Below, piece after piece: positions 1-8,891 of a DNA stretch of 64,000 bases (its first letter is position 1; the number at the start of each line of letters is the position of its first letter). Position numbers and translations under genes: made by a program. The DNA is from Oligoflexus sp. (GTDB lineage: Bacteria > Bdellovibrionota_B > Oligoflexia > Oligoflexales > Oligoflexaceae), in NCBI GenBank assembly GCA_014378195.1, contig JACMOC010000035.1, positions 1 to 64,000 on the forward strand, written 5' to 3'. The notes below the pieces were generated by a model, which made no database searches, was not told where the DNA came from, and saw only the letters and a list, made by a program, of their open reading frames with translations.

Positions 1-34
1 CAGCCCCAGGCCTTGAATCTCGCCGTCCTCGCCT

Positions 35-68
35 AAAAAAAAGAGCAGCTCCTCAAGGGGGCTGCTCT
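35..68 (-). terminator. Rho-independent terminator, minus orientation
   Basis: A GAGCAGC arm (43-49) pairs with GCTGCTC (61-67) around an 11-base loop. Read on the minus strand the hairpin is followed by eight T residues (42-35). It would stop minus-strand transcription running on from the lipoprotein gene that ends at 360, although about 290 bases separate them. Bases 1-36 also read as a possible tail of a plus-strand gene (a dozen codons ending in TAA), too short to support. Confidence 0.5.
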
Positions 69-359
69 CCAAAAACACGGTATAAATATCAGAGTGGAAT
101 CAGAGTGCATAATGCTTGGGAAAGCGTTTCACTCTCCTTGGCTTTGATCTGCCAGAAGCATCTCCCAACCATAATCCAATCTCGGCTCAATCCCACATTT
201 TCTAAATATTTTTTTTGAAGCGGCGAAAACGAGATTTCAGGGTCGCTTGGGGTCTGCTTTTCCTCATGGTTTTAGGGTCTTGGCTTTTAGGTCAGGATCA
301 GCCACTTATATTTAAAAAACTATTAAAGAATTTGGATTGAAAAAATCGGTCTGATTTTT
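69..359. other. Intergenic stretch without a recognisable gene
   Basis: No open frame with a ribosome binding site is visible on either strand. Near 340-360 an A-run and a T-run flank a short GGTCT, giving a weak hairpin just past the stop of the lipoprotein gene. This may be a poor terminator for that gene. Confidence 0.4.
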
Positions 360-1181
360 TTAAGGACAGGGCGGAGTGAAGCCGTCTATAGCGAAGGCCG
401 AGACTACAAAATCTCCCGGAACCTTACTGATATAAACAAACCCCCGAACTTGTTTTACGGCCATTGCAAAGGGATAGGGTGGATCGCCTAACGCGGCAAG
501 AGTGGTCCATGAGGCGGCTTCAAGTGGAATAGTCAGGGATTTGGTGGCCCCACCGGTGGCGGGAAGTTTCACGACATATTTCGCCCCGCCGTCCCAAGCG
601 AACGAGGGCCTCATCTGCACGTAGATATCACCCGCAGCGCTGTAGGTGATTGTGAAGGATTTCGAACCCGACAGGTCCGCTTCACTTTCAAACGTATTTT
701 TAAGCCAGGTTGGAACCACGTGCCAGTCGGTTCCGAGGAATTTAACCCGAGCAATATTTTTGCCGCTCTCGCTTACAACGATTGATCCTGATGACGGGAT
801 CATTGTTCCTTCCGTGGTTGCAATCCACTGATAGATACGACCGAGGGAGGCATGGTTTGTACATTCTGTTAAGGGCATAGCGGTTACGGGTGCTGAAGCC
901 GGAGCCGGCATAGCGGCTGGCGCGGGACCAGCGCTCATAACGATGGGCATAGGTGCAGCCGCAGGCGAAGGGCTTAAGGGGCTTGGGGGCGCCGGTGAAG
1001 GACTGGCTTCTTGCGTGAGCCCGTTTTCATCACCGCTTGCAGGATCGTTTACGGGATCAGGCTCCGCGCCTTGAGGGGCGAAGTTTGTCACCTTAGCCGG
1101 AGGCTGACTGCAGCCGCCAAGCAGTTGGAGAAGTAGCGCTGCACTTAAGGCCTTGAAAAGAAAGGCATGAACCTTGGTCAT
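360..1181 (-). CDS. Secreted lipoprotein with proline/alanine-rich linker
   Basis: The function is unknown. The first 24 residues form a lipoprotein signal with a basic start, a hydrophobic core and lipobox LGGC (Cys24), so the protein should be exported and lipidated. Residues about 25-105 are low-complexity Pro/Ala/Ser, a flexible spacer. The C-terminal ~165 residues look globular and contain two cysteines (in CTNH and the final CP) that could form a disulfide. The ATG has GGAG about 7 bases upstream. The layout (lipobox, linker, globular tail) resembles the lipoprotein at 20.2 kb, but I see no clear sequence similarity between the two. Confidence 0.75.
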   Translation of the reverse strand: MTKVHAFLFKALSAALLLQLLGGCSQPPAKVTNFAPQGAEPDPVNDPASGDENGLTQEASPSPAPPSPLSPSPAAAPMPIVMSAGPAPAAMPAPASAPVTAMPLTECTNHASLGRIYQWIATTEGTMIPSSGSIVVSESGKNIARVKFLGTDWHVVPTWLKNTFESEADLSGSKSFTITYSAAGDIYVQMRPSFAWDGGAKYVVKLPATGGATKSLTIPLEAASWTTLAALGDPPYPFAMAVKQVRGFVYISKVPGDFVVSAFAIDGFTPPCP

Positions 1182-1263
1182 GAGCGCTCCGACGATCCGA
1201 AAAGTTGAATCACGATCGGCAGAACGAGCAAATTTCTTAAACGATTTTTTGAGATGGAACGGC

Positions 1264-1500
1264 TTAAACGCCTTTGTTGGTTAGAACGAGACAAAAATTT
1301 TTGAAGGGCGACTTCGACTCGATGCATTTTCGAACATCATCCGGTTCGGAAAAATAGAGTGTCTGGCTCGTCAAGAGGGGGTTTGAACCAAGTATGGATG
1401 TATGCTCATTCCCGACAGTTATATTACCATGCGCAGACTCATGAAAGGCCTTGCGCCAGAGGCTTTTGGAATCGAATCTTAAGAGAGATGCACTGGTCAT
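1264..1500 (-). CDS. Small hypothetical protein with HESAH motif
   Basis: A 78-residue frame with a strong GGAGG eight bases before ATG, which is the main reason to believe it. Residues 20-24 read HESAH, the HExxH form of zinc peptidases, with another His nine residues on. No signal peptide and no Met-turn are visible. It could be the tail of a decayed metallopeptidase, a small metal-binding protein or a chance match. It lies on the same strand as the lipoprotein at 360 and the phosphoesterase at 1583 but is not tightly spaced with either. Confidence 0.4.
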   Translation of the reverse strand: MTSASLLRFDSKSLWRKAFHESAHGNITVGNEHTSILGSNPLLTSQTLYFSEPDDVRKCIESKSPFKNFCLVLTNKGV

Positions 1501-1582
1501 TTAGACCTCCACTGTAGCTTTCTCAGCAGTCTACAAGCAAAGATGGGGCCACAGATGAAGGCTGGATAAAAAAAGATAAAAA

Positions 1583-2740
1583 TTATGACATAAGAACTTT
1601 TTGTGTTTGAAGTTCGAGCAAGGTGAGCTCTGGACTCGTTCCAAACCGCAGAGGTGGGCCCCAACTCCCTGTTCCGGCACTGACATAAACCACCATCGCG
1701 CCTTCTTCTGAAAGACCGGCATAATGAGGCTTATGGACCATCTTTATGATCCATGTCCACGGAATGAACTGTCCAGCATGCGTATGGCCCGATATCTGAA
1801 GGTGAAACCCTGCATGCGCGGCTTCTGGCGCGAGTTTGGGGTTGTGCGCCAGGAGTATCCGAAACATGTCTTTTGATGTTTCCGTCGGCCCACGAGCCAG
1901 CGACGGATCGGGCTTCAAAGTCTTCGAAAAGCCTGTAACAGCCGGATCAAGAACACCTGCGAGCATAAAATCTTTCCCGCGGACTCTTATGATGTCATGT
2001 GAGTTGAGGAGTACGGTCATGCCCAGCGAGCGGAATTCCTCGGTCCAGGCATCGGCTCCCGAGTAATAATCGTGATTCCCTAAAATTAAATACACGCCGT
2101 ATTTTGCCTTGAGACGCCCTAAGGGTGCCGCATGGTATTTCAGAGATTTTAAAGTGCCGTCCACCAGATCTCCGGTCAGAACGATAAGGTCCGGATCAAG
2201 AGCGTTGGTTTTGTCGACGACGTGATCCACGTATGGTTTGTGGATGGTGGGCCCTATGTGAAGATCGCTGATCTGGACAATTTTAAAACCATTTAACTCA
2301 GGCGGCAAAGTCTCAAGTTGGATAGGAACAATCCGTGTACTGGGTCCACGACGTGCGCGCCAAAAGCCAATCACGAGGGCAAGGACCGAAAATCCAAACG
2401 TCGCCTCAGGAGTTAAAGCCGCGAGCTTTTGCGCCCAATCGTTCTGCTTTGTGAGGCTTAGAATAAAGGTGATGAATGTGAGAGGAAGAAGGGCGAAAAA
2501 CACGAAGTTGAGCCATCCCATGCTCAGGTACGCGAACCACTGGAAGGTATGCGTCCAGGGTTTCAGCTCGGCCTGATCACCGAACCAAAACAAAACGGGA
2601 ACAAGCCATACGGCGATAAAGGGTAAAGCGAAAGGGATCTTCTCCCAAAGCATAGGAGTGAGTTCGCGCGCGGCAAACCAATAAGATATCAGAACAATGG
2701 ATGTGAAAATAAAGATGAAGGGATTGACGATACGGCGCAT
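1583..2740 (-). CDS. Membrane-anchored metallophosphoesterase (YkuE/YaeI-like)
   Basis: The N-terminal ~140 residues hold about four to five hydrophobic segments. The C-terminal domain carries the calcineurin-type metal motifs in order: SDLHIG, GDLVDG, GNHDYY, AHNP and SGHTHAG. These bind the two metal ions that hydrolyse phosphoesters. Relatives of this family (YkuE, YaeI) act at the membrane, with UDP-sugar-lipid pyrophosphates suggested as substrates; the substrate here is unknown. I chose the ATG at 2740 (385 residues). A TTG at 2809 in the same frame sits in the T-rich tail of the upstream gene's terminator and has no ribosome binding site. The ATG also lacks a strong one. Confidence 0.85.
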   Translation of the reverse strand: MRRIVNPFIFIFTSIVLISYWFAARELTPMLWEKIPFALPFIAVWLVPVLFWFGDQAELKPWTHTFQWFAYLSMGWLNFVFFALLPLTFITFILSLTKQNDWAQKLAALTPEATFGFSVLALVIGFWRARRGPSTRIVPIQLETLPPELNGFKIVQISDLHIGPTIHKPYVDHVVDKTNALDPDLIVLTGDLVDGTLKSLKYHAAPLGRLKAKYGVYLILGNHDYYSGADAWTEEFRSLGMTVLLNSHDIIRVRGKDFMLAGVLDPAVTGFSKTLKPDPSLARGPTETSKDMFRILLAHNPKLAPEAAHAGFHLQISGHTHAGQFIPWTWIIKMVHKPHYAGLSEEGAMVVYVSAGTGSWGPPLRFGTSPELTLLELQTQKVLMS

Positions 2741-2809
2741 AAGATACCCAGTCAGTGAAAGAGATCCGGACAGGATAGCAGACTTGGGCTTAAGATATTT
2801 GTTAAACAA

Positions 2810-2840
2810 AAGTAAGGCTCTTGAGGGTCACCCAAGAGCC
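2810..2840 (-). terminator. Terminator of the GlsB-like gene
   Basis: GGCTCTTG (2816-2823) and CAAGAGCC (2833-2840) form an 8-bp stem with a 9-base loop. On the minus strand it is followed by a T-rich stretch, 15 bases past the stop of the gene ending at 2855. Confidence 0.7.
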
Positions 2841-2854
2841 TGGCGACCCTAAGA

Positions 2855-3151
2855 TCAATGCGGGAGATGACGAGTTCCGCTCGAACGCGAAACCACCCAG
2901 AGCAGTACCACGGCACAGAGAGTTGAAAGTATCCAACCTGGCCAAGCATTGGCAGAGAACGCGTTTGTTCCATCTTGAGCCGCACCACCGGTGAAAAGCC
3001 ATGAGATCAGGCCGCCCACAAGAGCGCCAGCTATACCGAGGCCGGTGGTTTTCCAAAAGCCGAGTGATTGACGACCAGGCATGACAGCGCGTGCGATCAG
3101 ACCAACGACAAAGCCGATAACGATCCAAGATAAGACGGTTCCTAATATCAT
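2855..3151 (-). CDS. GlsB/YeaQ/YmgE family small membrane protein
   Basis: A 98-residue protein with three hydrophobic segments. The Gly-rich pattern typical of the transglycosylase-associated family is present: IGFVVGLIARAVMPG, then GLGIAGALVGG. Family members are small inner-membrane stress-response proteins of unclear biochemistry, usually about 85 residues; this one has a slightly longer Arg/His-containing tail. GAGGAG lies nine bases before the ATG and a terminator follows directly, so it is probably transcribed alone. Confidence 0.85.
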   Translation of the reverse strand: MILGTVLSWIVIGFVVGLIARAVMPGRQSLGFWKTTGLGIAGALVGGLISWLFTGGAAQDGTNAFSANAWPGWILSTLCAVVLLWVVSRSSGTRHLPH

Positions 3152-3434
3152 GATGACTTTCTCCTCACGTGATTCTTGAGTCTCTGCTTAGGCGCCCGTC
3201 CCTATTGAGGGAGGCCTTGCCTTAGCCCGAGTATGAATGAGGCGAGGAAGGGATGGAAACGAGAAAAACGCCAAAATTCCTCTGATAGAGCCTTCAAGCC
3301 TTAAAAAAATCCATCTAAATCAGTTAATTGCAGACATCGTCTCAAAAAAAGCCGCGAAATATTTGGCTTTTGGACGCGCCAGTATCATTGGGAATTTGGT
3401 AGATTTTAGGAGAACCACCTTAGGAGATGAACGT

Positions 3435-3620
3435 ATGTATGCGGCTCGTGAAGAAGAAAGTTTCGCTCTAGTCGAAAGGTGCACATCCAAAGTTGTGTAT
3501 GACGAACTTCGTTATCAGGAAAAAGAAGCTCTGAGCTGTGAAGGCGCTGGCCTCCTGCCAGGCTTGACGAAGGCTTATCGAGCCAGTCAGATCTCGCATC
3601 ACCCGATCGTGCTGAGCTGA
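3435..3620 (+). CDS. Small hypothetical protein, 61 residues
   Basis: Not recognised. The frame is open from 3237, but the only start with a good ribosome binding site (AGGAG, eight bases upstream) is the ATG at 3435. That gives a charged, soluble-looking 61-residue protein with two Cys and a His-His pair near the end. A strong terminator begins 18 bases after the stop, which supports a real short transcript. It is convergent with the glutathione peroxidase gene. Confidence 0.5.
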   Translation: MYAAREEESFALVERCTSKVVYDELRYQEKEALSCEGAGLLPGLTKAYRASQISHHPIVLS

Positions 3621-3638
3621 GGGTTTCGCTCGTATGGA

Positions 3639-3677
3639 AAAAGGTCGATCCTGGGTAAAAGAGGAGCGACCTTTTTT
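3639..3677. terminator. Bidirectional terminator between convergent genes
   Basis: AAAAGGTCG (3639-3647) pairs with CGACCTTTT (3667-3675). A-run on the left and T-run on the right let it work in both directions, serving the 61-residue gene (+) and the glutathione peroxidase (-), whose stop is at 3681. Confidence 0.75.
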
Positions 3678-3680
3678 GTA

Positions 3681-4235
3681 TTAAGTTTTTTGAAGCTGGT
3701 CCTGCACGCTTTTCAGAAGGACGTCATCCTCGGCAGTCACATCAGGTGCAAAGCGCCCGACGACCTGGCCTTTTTTATCAACCAGGAACTTTTCGAAGTT
3801 CCAGAGGACATCTTTTTTCTGAGTGCGTCCAAGACCTTTTTCCCTCAAACGAGCCTCAAGAGTGCCGCCGGCTTTTAAAGTGGCTTCGGGCGCCGCATCG
3901 GTGAGGAATTTGTAAAGCGGGTGTTGACCATCGCCTTTTACGACAACTTTTTGAAACATAGGAAACTGCACGCCGAAGGTCACGCGGCAAAACTCTGCGA
4001 TTTCTTCGTTGGTACCCGGTTCTTGTCCCATGAATTCATTGGCGGGAAACCCAACAACGGTCAAACCTTTGTTTTTGTATTCTTCATACAACTTTTCAAG
4101 GCCTTCGTATTGAGGGGTCAGTCCACACTTGGACGCGACGTTCACGACGAGCAAAACCTGGCCTTTGTACTCAGCAAGGGTACTCGGTGTGCCGTCGATG
4201 CGATTGACCTTAAAGTCATAAACCTGATTTGTCAT
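3681..4235 (-). CDS. Glutathione peroxidase family protein (long-insert type)
   Basis: A thiol peroxidase of the glutathione peroxidase fold that reduces hydroperoxides. The peroxidatic Cys is in NVASKCG and is Cys, not selenocysteine. The Gln (GQEPG), Trp and Asn (WNFEKF) of the active site are present. Where the paralogue at 10.6 kb has FPCNQF, this one has FPANEF, so a possible resolving Cys is missing. It also has an extra segment of about 20 residues before the WNF motif. The frame stays open another 42 codons upstream but would overlap the lipoprotein at 4297; the ATG at 4235 has GGGGA about eight bases upstream and gives 184 residues. Confidence 0.88.
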   Translation of the reverse strand: MTNQVYDFKVNRIDGTPSTLAEYKGQVLLVVNVASKCGLTPQYEGLEKLYEEYKNKGLTVVGFPANEFMGQEPGTNEEIAEFCRVTFGVQFPMFQKVVVKGDGQHPLYKFLTDAAPEATLKAGGTLEARLREKGLGRTQKKDVLWNFEKFLVDKKGQVVGRFAPDVTAEDDVLLKSVQDQLQKT

Positions 4236-4296
4236 AAGAGATTCCCCCAGCCCTTCGAATAGATGCGAAAGGAGAAATACTATGACGCCATTTGGT

Positions 4297-5802
4297 TTAA
4301 TGCAACGGAAGCGTTCCGTAGATCGAGCCGAGGTTATCCACTTCCGCGCCGGTGTTTCCATACCAACCGACCAGCTGCATGCCTTTCGGTGCGGTCTGGA
4401 CTATGGCGTCACTCGTCCACTTTCCACCCTCAAGTGTGCGTCCTTGGCTGGTCGTAAACTTGATTCCAAACACCCGCACCGTGCCTGATTTTGGACCAAA
4501 GGCGAACTCCGTGCTTTGGATATATTCGCCATCTTCCAGGATGAGATGTTTATCTTTGCCACCGCCTCCTCCGTGACACATTTCTCCAGTTTCATCGAGA
4601 ACTATGCAGACCCGATCAATCCGGTCGCCGGAGCGCAACCAAATTTCTTTGACGTGAAAACCTTCGCCTTTTCGAAGCGTCGCATAATCGGAGAAGGCTA
4701 AACCGCCTTCGCCACCGACCTGCGGATCGAACGTAAGTCCGCCGCCGATGGAGAACTGATCGTCGAAGTCTCGCCATGCGTCGCGTGCCCAGGGACTTGG
4801 CGGGGACTTTCCAGTGGAAAGGTCTTTGAGTTCGGGTGTCATGAGAGCGATATTGAGTGCAATTTTAAGGATGCCTTCAATAGGGCCGGCCGAGAGTTCG
4901 GGCACGTCCAGAATAGTCTTTGCATTAACAGTTTTGCCCCAGTCATCGTTGAACACTTTCATCGCTGTATTTTTTATGTCGTCATAATCCAAAAGGGCCC
5001 TTTGCGTATCAAACTCGATAACATGGGGTCCATCGGGAGGATTTTTCTGAACCGACGTCTGGCCTGAGATAATGTCACCGACCTGGAACCATTCAATTCC
5101 AAGAAGGCCGTTTAACATGGCCTGCGAAATCGTGGTTTCGGAGTGGAAACCAATGTCTTTTGCATAAAAAGCATGACTGTTCAGAGCTTCGTAAAAGTAG
5201 GGACGAGCGTCTTTAAATTCCAGTGCTGAGGCCGGTATCCAGTTGCCGTGTCCGTGTGCGGATAAATAGGCGGCTTCCACATGGGTAAAGTCGCTTGAAA
5301 GTTGTAGGGTAATGTTTTCCCAGTCGCCTTCATGGATCGAGAGACTGCAAAGTTCCAGAGAGCGTTTGGTCTCGCCGAGCTGCCCGATTTTGATAGGGCC
5401 CTGCACCCGGTAACGAAGGCGTCCGCCCTGACAACCGTTTTTGGGACTGAATATCCAGTACTGGATATGTCGACCATCATCGGACACATGGGTAATTGTG
5501 CGTCCTTGATTGCCTTTCAGATAGTGTGCGCGCGAGGATTGAAAAAAAGATTCGTCTCTTTGATCTTCGCTTCGCTCAAAATACATTTCGGGATCCATGG
5601 GAACATAGAGCTCCTGTGGATGCAGATGGAGAATGGGAGCGAAACGGGCTTCAAGTTCATGTTTATCAAAAGCTGAAGTCAGAGTACTGGAATGGGCGGA
5701 GAGAGAGAGTTGCGGCTTCGCTGTTGCTGGCTTGTTTGAAGGATAACCACAGGCTATAAGGCTGAAAAGACACAAAGCGGCTACTAGGGCTAGTCGAAAC
5801 AT
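4297..5802 (-). CDS. Lipoprotein with Vps62-like region and C-terminal jacalin-like lectin domain
   Basis: Lipoprotein signal with lipobox SLIAC (Cys18). Residues about 50-240 resemble the Vps62 family: HEGDWENITL (157-166), SAHGHGNW (181-188) and a following NSHAFY match that family's conserved GDWE, SxHGxG and SHA blocks. The last ~150 residues look like a jacalin-fold lectin: Gly-rich first strand, GDRIDRV, GGGGGKD, GEYI, FTTSQGR, GKW, LVGWYGNTG and a final LGSIYG. Jacalin domains bind carbohydrate, so this is probably a surface or periplasmic sugar-binding protein; the role of the Vps62-like part is unknown. ATG at 5802 has GGAG close upstream; an earlier in-frame ATG would spoil the signal. 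Confidence 0.75.
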   Translation of the reverse strand: MFRLALVAALCLFSLIACGYPSNKPATAKPQLSLSAHSSTLTSAFDKHELEARFAPILHLHPQELYVPMDPEMYFERSEDQRDESFFQSSRAHYLKGNQGRTITHVSDDGRHIQYWIFSPKNGCQGGRLRYRVQGPIKIGQLGETKRSLELCSLSIHEGDWENITLQLSSDFTHVEAAYLSAHGHGNWIPASALEFKDARPYFYEALNSHAFYAKDIGFHSETTISQAMLNGLLGIEWFQVGDIISGQTSVQKNPPDGPHVIEFDTQRALLDYDDIKNTAMKVFNDDWGKTVNAKTILDVPELSAGPIEGILKIALNIALMTPELKDLSTGKSPPSPWARDAWRDFDDQFSIGGGLTFDPQVGGEGGLAFSDYATLRKGEGFHVKEIWLRSGDRIDRVCIVLDETGEMCHGGGGGKDKHLILEDGEYIQSTEFAFGPKSGTVRVFGIKFTTSQGRTLEGGKWTSDAIVQTAPKGMQLVGWYGNTGAEVDNLGSIYGTLPLH

Positions 5803-6063
5803 AAAGCTCCTACCCAGGCTCGCGATCGAGCGGTGTTTACGGCACACAGATGTATTTTTTTAGGCCTACATTAGATATGCCATTCTTATGTGTGCGTGGA
5901 TAGAGGTAGGCAAAAATAAGATATTAAGGAAAATCGGACTGAGATTTGAGAGGCAAAAACACGTCTTATCCAGCGATTGTTCCTTATGATAATTCGCCGA
6001 TACAAAAAAGTTGGTCTTATGGGAAAGACGAACTCGTTGAATTTTTGGCTATTTTAATGGGTT

Positions 6064-6510
6064 TTAGACGTGATTTTTCGGGAGGAGAGATGGGAAGGTT
6101 TTACCGAGTACCCAGATCGGACCGATCAGGAGAAAGAAAATATCTTTCAAAAACGAGGGTTTTTTCCCTTCGACCTTGTGGCCGTAGAACTGAAAAATCC
6201 ACGATACGATAAAGACGGTGATGCTTACGATTCGTAGTTCAGGAATGAAAGTGAAGCTTAAAACCATAAGTGCGACCAGGACGCCGAGGCTCAGAAGTAA
6301 TAAGGGTCGCTTAAAAAATGCATAATAAATCATGGCGAGAAAGATGAGTACGTAAGACAAACGAAAATCAGGGCTAAATACCGTGTAGGTATGGAGAAAT
6401 CCAAGGATACTCCACATGATCGAGGGTACGGCGATGCTATGGATCGCTTGGTTCGTTTCATTGCGATGCGATTCTGCGTATTCGGCGAGATAGGAATCAA
6501 GCGTTCTCAT
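6064..6510 (-). CDS. Mpo1-like (DUF962) membrane protein
   Basis: A 148-residue protein with the family's start pattern: Tyr, then HRNETNQAIH close to the N-terminus, followed by four hydrophobic segments. Yeast Mpo1 of this family is a membrane Fe-dependent dioxygenase that alpha-oxidises 2-hydroxy fatty acids using conserved histidines. Matching His residues are present (H15, H24). A similar lipid-oxidation role here is inference. GAGGAG lies about six bases before ATG. Confidence 0.8.
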   Translation of the reverse strand: MRTLDSYLAEYAESHRNETNQAIHSIAVPSIMWSILGFLHTYTVFSPDFRLSYVLIFLAMIYYAFFKRPLLLLSLGVLVALMVLSFTFIPELRIVSITVFIVSWIFQFYGHKVEGKKPSFLKDIFFLLIGPIWVLGKTFPSLLPKNHV

Positions 6511-6609
6511 GGAGGCTCCTCAAACGGCGAAAGCGTGCTCGGTAATACTATCGCACCCCGCGCGCGTTCTGGAAGCAAAAAGGCTGAGGTGCACCCTCAG
6601 CCTTTAGAG

Positions 6610-8235
6610 TTATTTGCAGTAGAGTTTTTGTCGTTCAATAATCACGTCTGTATTGACCAGATAATCACCGTAATTCATATGGCGGTCGATGACGCCGCTT
6701 GGGGTCAACTCGATGATGCGCGTCGAGAGCGATTCAATCATCTCCCTATCCTGGGAGATAAGAAGCAGAGTGCCCTTATAGATCTTGAGACCATTGTTGA
6801 GCGCCGTGATCGACTCAAGGTCCAAGTGGTTGGTCGGTTCGTTCAGGATGAGGATGTTAGGCTGCATCATCATGATTCGGGAAAGGAGGCAGCGGACCTT
6901 CTCGCCTCCTGACAGAACGTCGGTCTTTTTGAAAACCTCGAGACCGCCAAAGAGCATTTTACCAAGGAAACCCCTGAGGAACTCCTCTTCGCCTTCGACG
7001 GTTTTTTCAGCAAACTGCCTAAGCCACTCGATGAGGGTCAGTCCATCCTGGAACATGTGGTAGTTGTCTTTAGGGAAATAACCACGCTTCGTGGTGACGC
7101 CCCAGCTGAATTCACCGCCGTCTGCGGGGATTTCGCCCTGCAGGATTCGGAAAAGCGCGGTCGCGGCCTGCGCATCACGCCCGACAAAAGCGATTTTTTC
7201 GCCGCGTTCAACCGAAAGATTGAAACGACTGAACATCTTCCGGCCATCCATCGATCCACTCAGATTTTTGACGTCGAGGAGATGTTTGCCCGCTTCGCGC
7301 TCCTGTTGGAAAACGATATGGGGATACCGGCGCGTTGAGGGTTTGATCTCCTCAACGTTGAGTTTATCAAGCATCTTCCGGCGTGATGTCGCCTGGCTTG
7401 ATTTGGAGGCGTTCGCGGAGAAGCGCTCGATAAAGGCTTTGAGCTCCTTCACCTTGTCTTCGGTCTTTTTGTTTTTGTCTTGTTTTTGTTTCAGAGCCAA
7501 TTCACTGGCTTGATACCAGAACGTATAGTTGCCGGAGTAAAGCGAGATCTTGTTGAAGTCGAGGTCGGCGATGTGTGTCGTGACCTTGTCGAGAAAATGC
7601 CTATCATGCGAGACGACGACGACGGTGTTTTTGAATTCGCAGAGGAATTCCTCGAGCCACATGATCGAATCGATGTCGAGGTTGTTGGTCGGTTCGTCGA
7701 GGAGAAGAATGTCGGGATTGCCGAAGAGAGCCTGAGCCAGGAGCACCCGTACCTTGAGGCCCGCTTCGAGTTCGCGCATCATGAGGTTGTGGCTTTCGGT
7801 CTTGACGCCCAGGGCCTCGAGCATACCACCGGCCTGACTCTCGGCATCCCAACCGCCAAGGTCGGCAAATATGCCTTCGAGTTCGGCCGCTTTCATGCCG
7901 TCTTCGTCCGTGAAGTTTTCTTTTGCGTAGAGGATCTCTTTTTCGTTGATCGCATCGTAGAGGGGCTTATTGCCCATCAGTACGGCTTTGATGACTTCGA
8001 CGTCTTCAAATTCGAACTGGTTTTGCTTGAGGACCGCAATGCGCTGGCCCGGGGTCACTATAACGTCGCCACTGTCGGGGCTGATTTCGCCCGACAGGAT
8101 TTTAAGAAATGTAGACTTGCCCGCCCCGTTCGCGCCGATCAGTCCGTAGCAGTTGCCCGGAATGAATTTGACACTTACGTCTTGGAATAAAAATCTCTGA
8201 TTGAAGGACAGTGTGATCTTGTTTGTGCTGATCAT
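6610..8235 (-). CDS. ABC-F ATPase, YbiT type
   Basis: A soluble protein with two ABC domains and no membrane segment; ABC-F proteins act on ribosomes. Domain 1 has Walker A GANGAGKST, the unusual YbiT-type signature (ELEAGLKVRVLLAQAL in place of LSGGQ) and LDEPTNNLD. Domain 2 looks catalytically degenerate: the Walker A position reads VGRDAQAATA, without GKS/T, and Walker B reads ILILNEPTNHLD with Asn for Asp, though its LSGGEKVRCLLSR signature is intact. AGGAAAG precedes the ATG. It is a different subfamily from the ABC-F gene at 40.6 kb. Confidence 0.9.
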   Translation of the reverse strand: MISTNKITLSFNQRFLFQDVSVKFIPGNCYGLIGANGAGKSTFLKILSGEISPDSGDVIVTPGQRIAVLKQNQFEFEDVEVIKAVLMGNKPLYDAINEKEILYAKENFTDEDGMKAAELEGIFADLGGWDAESQAGGMLEALGVKTESHNLMMRELEAGLKVRVLLAQALFGNPDILLLDEPTNNLDIDSIMWLEEFLCEFKNTVVVVSHDRHFLDKVTTHIADLDFNKISLYSGNYTFWYQASELALKQKQDKNKKTEDKVKELKAFIERFSANASKSSQATSRRKMLDKLNVEEIKPSTRRYPHIVFQQEREAGKHLLDVKNLSGSMDGRKMFSRFNLSVERGEKIAFVGRDAQAATALFRILQGEIPADGGEFSWGVTTKRGYFPKDNYHMFQDGLTLIEWLRQFAEKTVEGEEEFLRGFLGKMLFGGLEVFKKTDVLSGGEKVRCLLSRIMMMQPNILILNEPTNHLDLESITALNNGLKIYKGTLLLISQDREMIESLSTRIIELTPSGVIDRHMNYGDYLVNTDVIIERQKLYCK

Positions 8236-8417
8236 AGCTGCTTTCCTATATGGTCAAATTGCTGCAGGTATGCCGAAGAGGAGGCTCACTCTAGTCGAAA
8301 GTGGCGTTTTTTGCTAGCGAAGACGTAGCTCTGCGAGGAAAAGATGGGGGTCTTAGGAGATTTGAGGCTCAGGCCAGGGTCCCGGAGCGGGGCCTTGGCA
8401 CGACTTGTCTGTTATTT

Positions 8418-8891
8418 CTATTTTTTATGTGCTTTTTCAGTAGTTTTTGCGGGTGCCTTAGCCGGGGTTTTTTCCGAAGACTTAGGCGTAGCAGGGGTGT
8501 CATCGGCCTCGTCGCCTGCTCCCCCTTCTTCGTCGTCTTCGTAGCCGTTGAGCTCCCGAAGGTACTTCCTCAGTTTTTTCCTTTGGCATTTAAACGCAGT
8601 GCCGCGTCCTTTGGCGTTACTCACACCTGTTACACCGGGTGTAAAAATATCGTAGCGAACCGCGTTGCCTTTCATTTGAGCCGCGAGTTCCTTCATGATG
8701 ATGGACAGCTCTTTTTCATGAATGAAGGGTGTTCCATCGTAGCGAACGAGGCCAAGTTGAATGCAGGTCTCGGCAAAGGGGCTTTTGATAACTTTGACGC
8801 TTTTGCCTTTTTCCGTTTCCTGAGGGGCACTCGAACAACCGATGACACCGATGAGTGTGGATAGGATAAGGACTGTACGCGCCAAAGGCAT
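8418..8891 (-). CDS. Small lipoprotein with lysine/alanine-rich tail
   Basis: Unknown function. The ATG at 8891 (GGAG about eight bases upstream) gives a clean lipoprotein signal with lipobox VIGC (Cys19); the ATG ten codons earlier would add a poor N-terminus. The mature part is short, with a low-complexity acidic stretch (YEDDEEGGAGDE) and a repetitive Lys/Ala/Pro tail that could touch DNA, peptidoglycan or acidic polymers. Confidence 0.7.
   Translation of the reverse strand: MPLARTVLILSTLIGVIGCSSAPQETEKGKSVKVIKSPFAETCIQLGLVRYDGTPFIHEKELSIIMKELAAQMKGNAVRYDIFTPGVTGVSNAKGRGTAFKCQRKKLRKYLRELNGYEDDEEGGAGDEADDTPATPKSSEKTPAKAPAKTTEKAHKK

Noticed and set aside
1..36. Tail of a plus-strand gene at the window edge
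   Set aside because: Only eleven codons before TAA; not enough to support.
3237..3434. Upstream extension of the 61-residue protein
   Set aside because: The earlier start has no ribosome binding site and the added residues are atypical.
5946..6212. 88-codon plus-strand frame
   Set aside because: No ribosome binding site, and its 3' part overlaps the well-supported Mpo1-like gene.
7480..8190. 236-codon plus-strand frame inside the YbiT-type gene
   Set aside because: Antisense shadow of a clear ABC-F gene, with no family resemblance of its own.
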